In this document: one piece after another, positions 63,590 through 64,000 of the stretch
How positions within the stretch are numbered: position 1 is the stretch's first letter
How the letters are laid out: every line of letters starts with the position of its first letter
DNA from: Eunapius fragilis
Taxonomy: Eukaryota; Porifera; Demospongiae; Spongillida; Spongillidae
Assembly (NCBI GenBank): GCA_963681505.1
Contig: OY811992.1
Location: 2,389,072 to 2,453,071, forward strand
Reading direction: 5' to 3'
Length of the DNA stretch: 64,000 nt
The notes under the pieces: model-generated
The model's database searches: none
What the model was told of the DNA's origin: nothing
Seen by the model: the letters and a program-made list of their open reading frames with translations, nothing else
Translations under genes and position numbers: made by a program

Positions 63590-63873
63590 CAAGTAAATAA
63601 AAACATTCTCTACGAGAAAGTTGGTGGGATATAGGATTTGATTATGACATTGGTGGTGTAAAAAGCAAGGAAACAAGGTCTTATCAGAAGGGAAAATGTC
63701 ATAGTCCTATATTTAGCACACAAACAACACATGCCCTAGAAATGTGCTAAATATAGGACTATGACATTTTCCCTTCTGATAAGACCTTGTTTCCTTGCTT
63801 TTTACACCACCAATGTCATAATCAAATCCTATATCCCACCAACTTTCTCGTAGAGAATGTTATTATTTACTTG
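63590..63873. mobile_element. Foldback element, family A copy 4
   Basis: CAAGTAAATAAAAACATTCT, CTACGAGAAAGTTGGTGGGA and GGAAACAAGGTCTTATCAGA face near-exact complements at right. Arms are about 130 bp with a 25-bp loop. Best preserved copy. Confidence 0.9.
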
Positions 63874-63914
63874 TTTTCTTAATTTTTTTTCATATATTAA
63901 TTATATAAAAGCGA

Positions 63915-64000
63915 GTCCTCCAGCCGATTCTGAAGCTATTGGTGAAATTTTCATCGCTTAGAAATGTTCCTGTCCTGAGTTATGCGTTGCCAAGAAGAAG
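63915..64000 (+). pseudogene. Duplicated, coding-like segment copy 2, runs off the window
   Basis: Homologous to 62104-62190, with the frame PILKLLVKFSSLRNVPVLSY conserved. It follows a family A foldback element, as does copy 1. Confidence 0.35.

Overview
This is nuclear DNA from an animal. All long genes are split by GT-AG introns, microsatellites and minisatellites are dense, and the proteins are metazoan: a CREB-regulated transcription coactivator (CRTC), Churchill (CHURC1), NR2C2AP, peroxisomal AGPS with a PTS2 signal, a sigma-class GST and a USP deubiquitinase. Intron sizes, repeat style and the methanethiol S-methyltransferase/nurim-like gene suggest a marine invertebrate, possibly a sponge; that placement is inference. 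No bacterial, viral or CRISPR locus was seen.

Layout. 1-2.5 kb: a diverged satellite, a small inverted-repeat element and a 50-bp minisatellite. 2.8-6.3 kb: CHURC1 (+) and NR2C2AP (-), convergent. 8.8-15.1 kb: CRTC (+), with its first introns full of tandem repeats. 15.1-29 kb: transposon-rich intergenic DNA (foldback elements, small inverted-repeat elements, a TA-flanked element of about 3 kb) holding two intronless paralogues of an unrecognised small membrane-anchored protein. 29.2-46.4 kb: a complete 20-exon AGPS gene (+), 623 codons in frame. 47.3-47.9 kb: intronless sigma GST (-). 48.3-50.4 kb: hAT-like and foldback elements. 51.2-56.6 kb: six-exon MddA/nurim-like membrane methyltransferase (+), 257 codons. 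57.6-61.2 kb: nine-exon USP (-), 543 codons. 61.5-64 kb: a cluster of related foldback elements and decayed transposon pieces.

I rebuilt exons by hand from splice consensus, frame continuity and remembered family conservation. AGPS, CHURC1, the MddA-like gene and USP close with perfect phase. CRTC closes except for an unresolved 16-nt microexon region; NR2C2AP lacks its first exon and has one ambiguous donor. These are ordinary dispersed genes with no shared pathway evident, though AGPS (ether-lipid synthesis) is a complete housekeeping gene.

The most unusual signal concerns the minisatellites. Several are built from, or directly abut, splice junctions: about 30 copies of the acceptor of MddA-like exon 4, nine exact TACTAAC branch-point boxes in the same intron, duplicated copies of a 16-nt CRTC microexon, duplicated copies of the CRTC exon-1 donor, and an array that supplies the acceptor tract of AGPS exon 3. 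A second signal is a family of long-armed foldback elements whose two arms match each other better than they match other copies.
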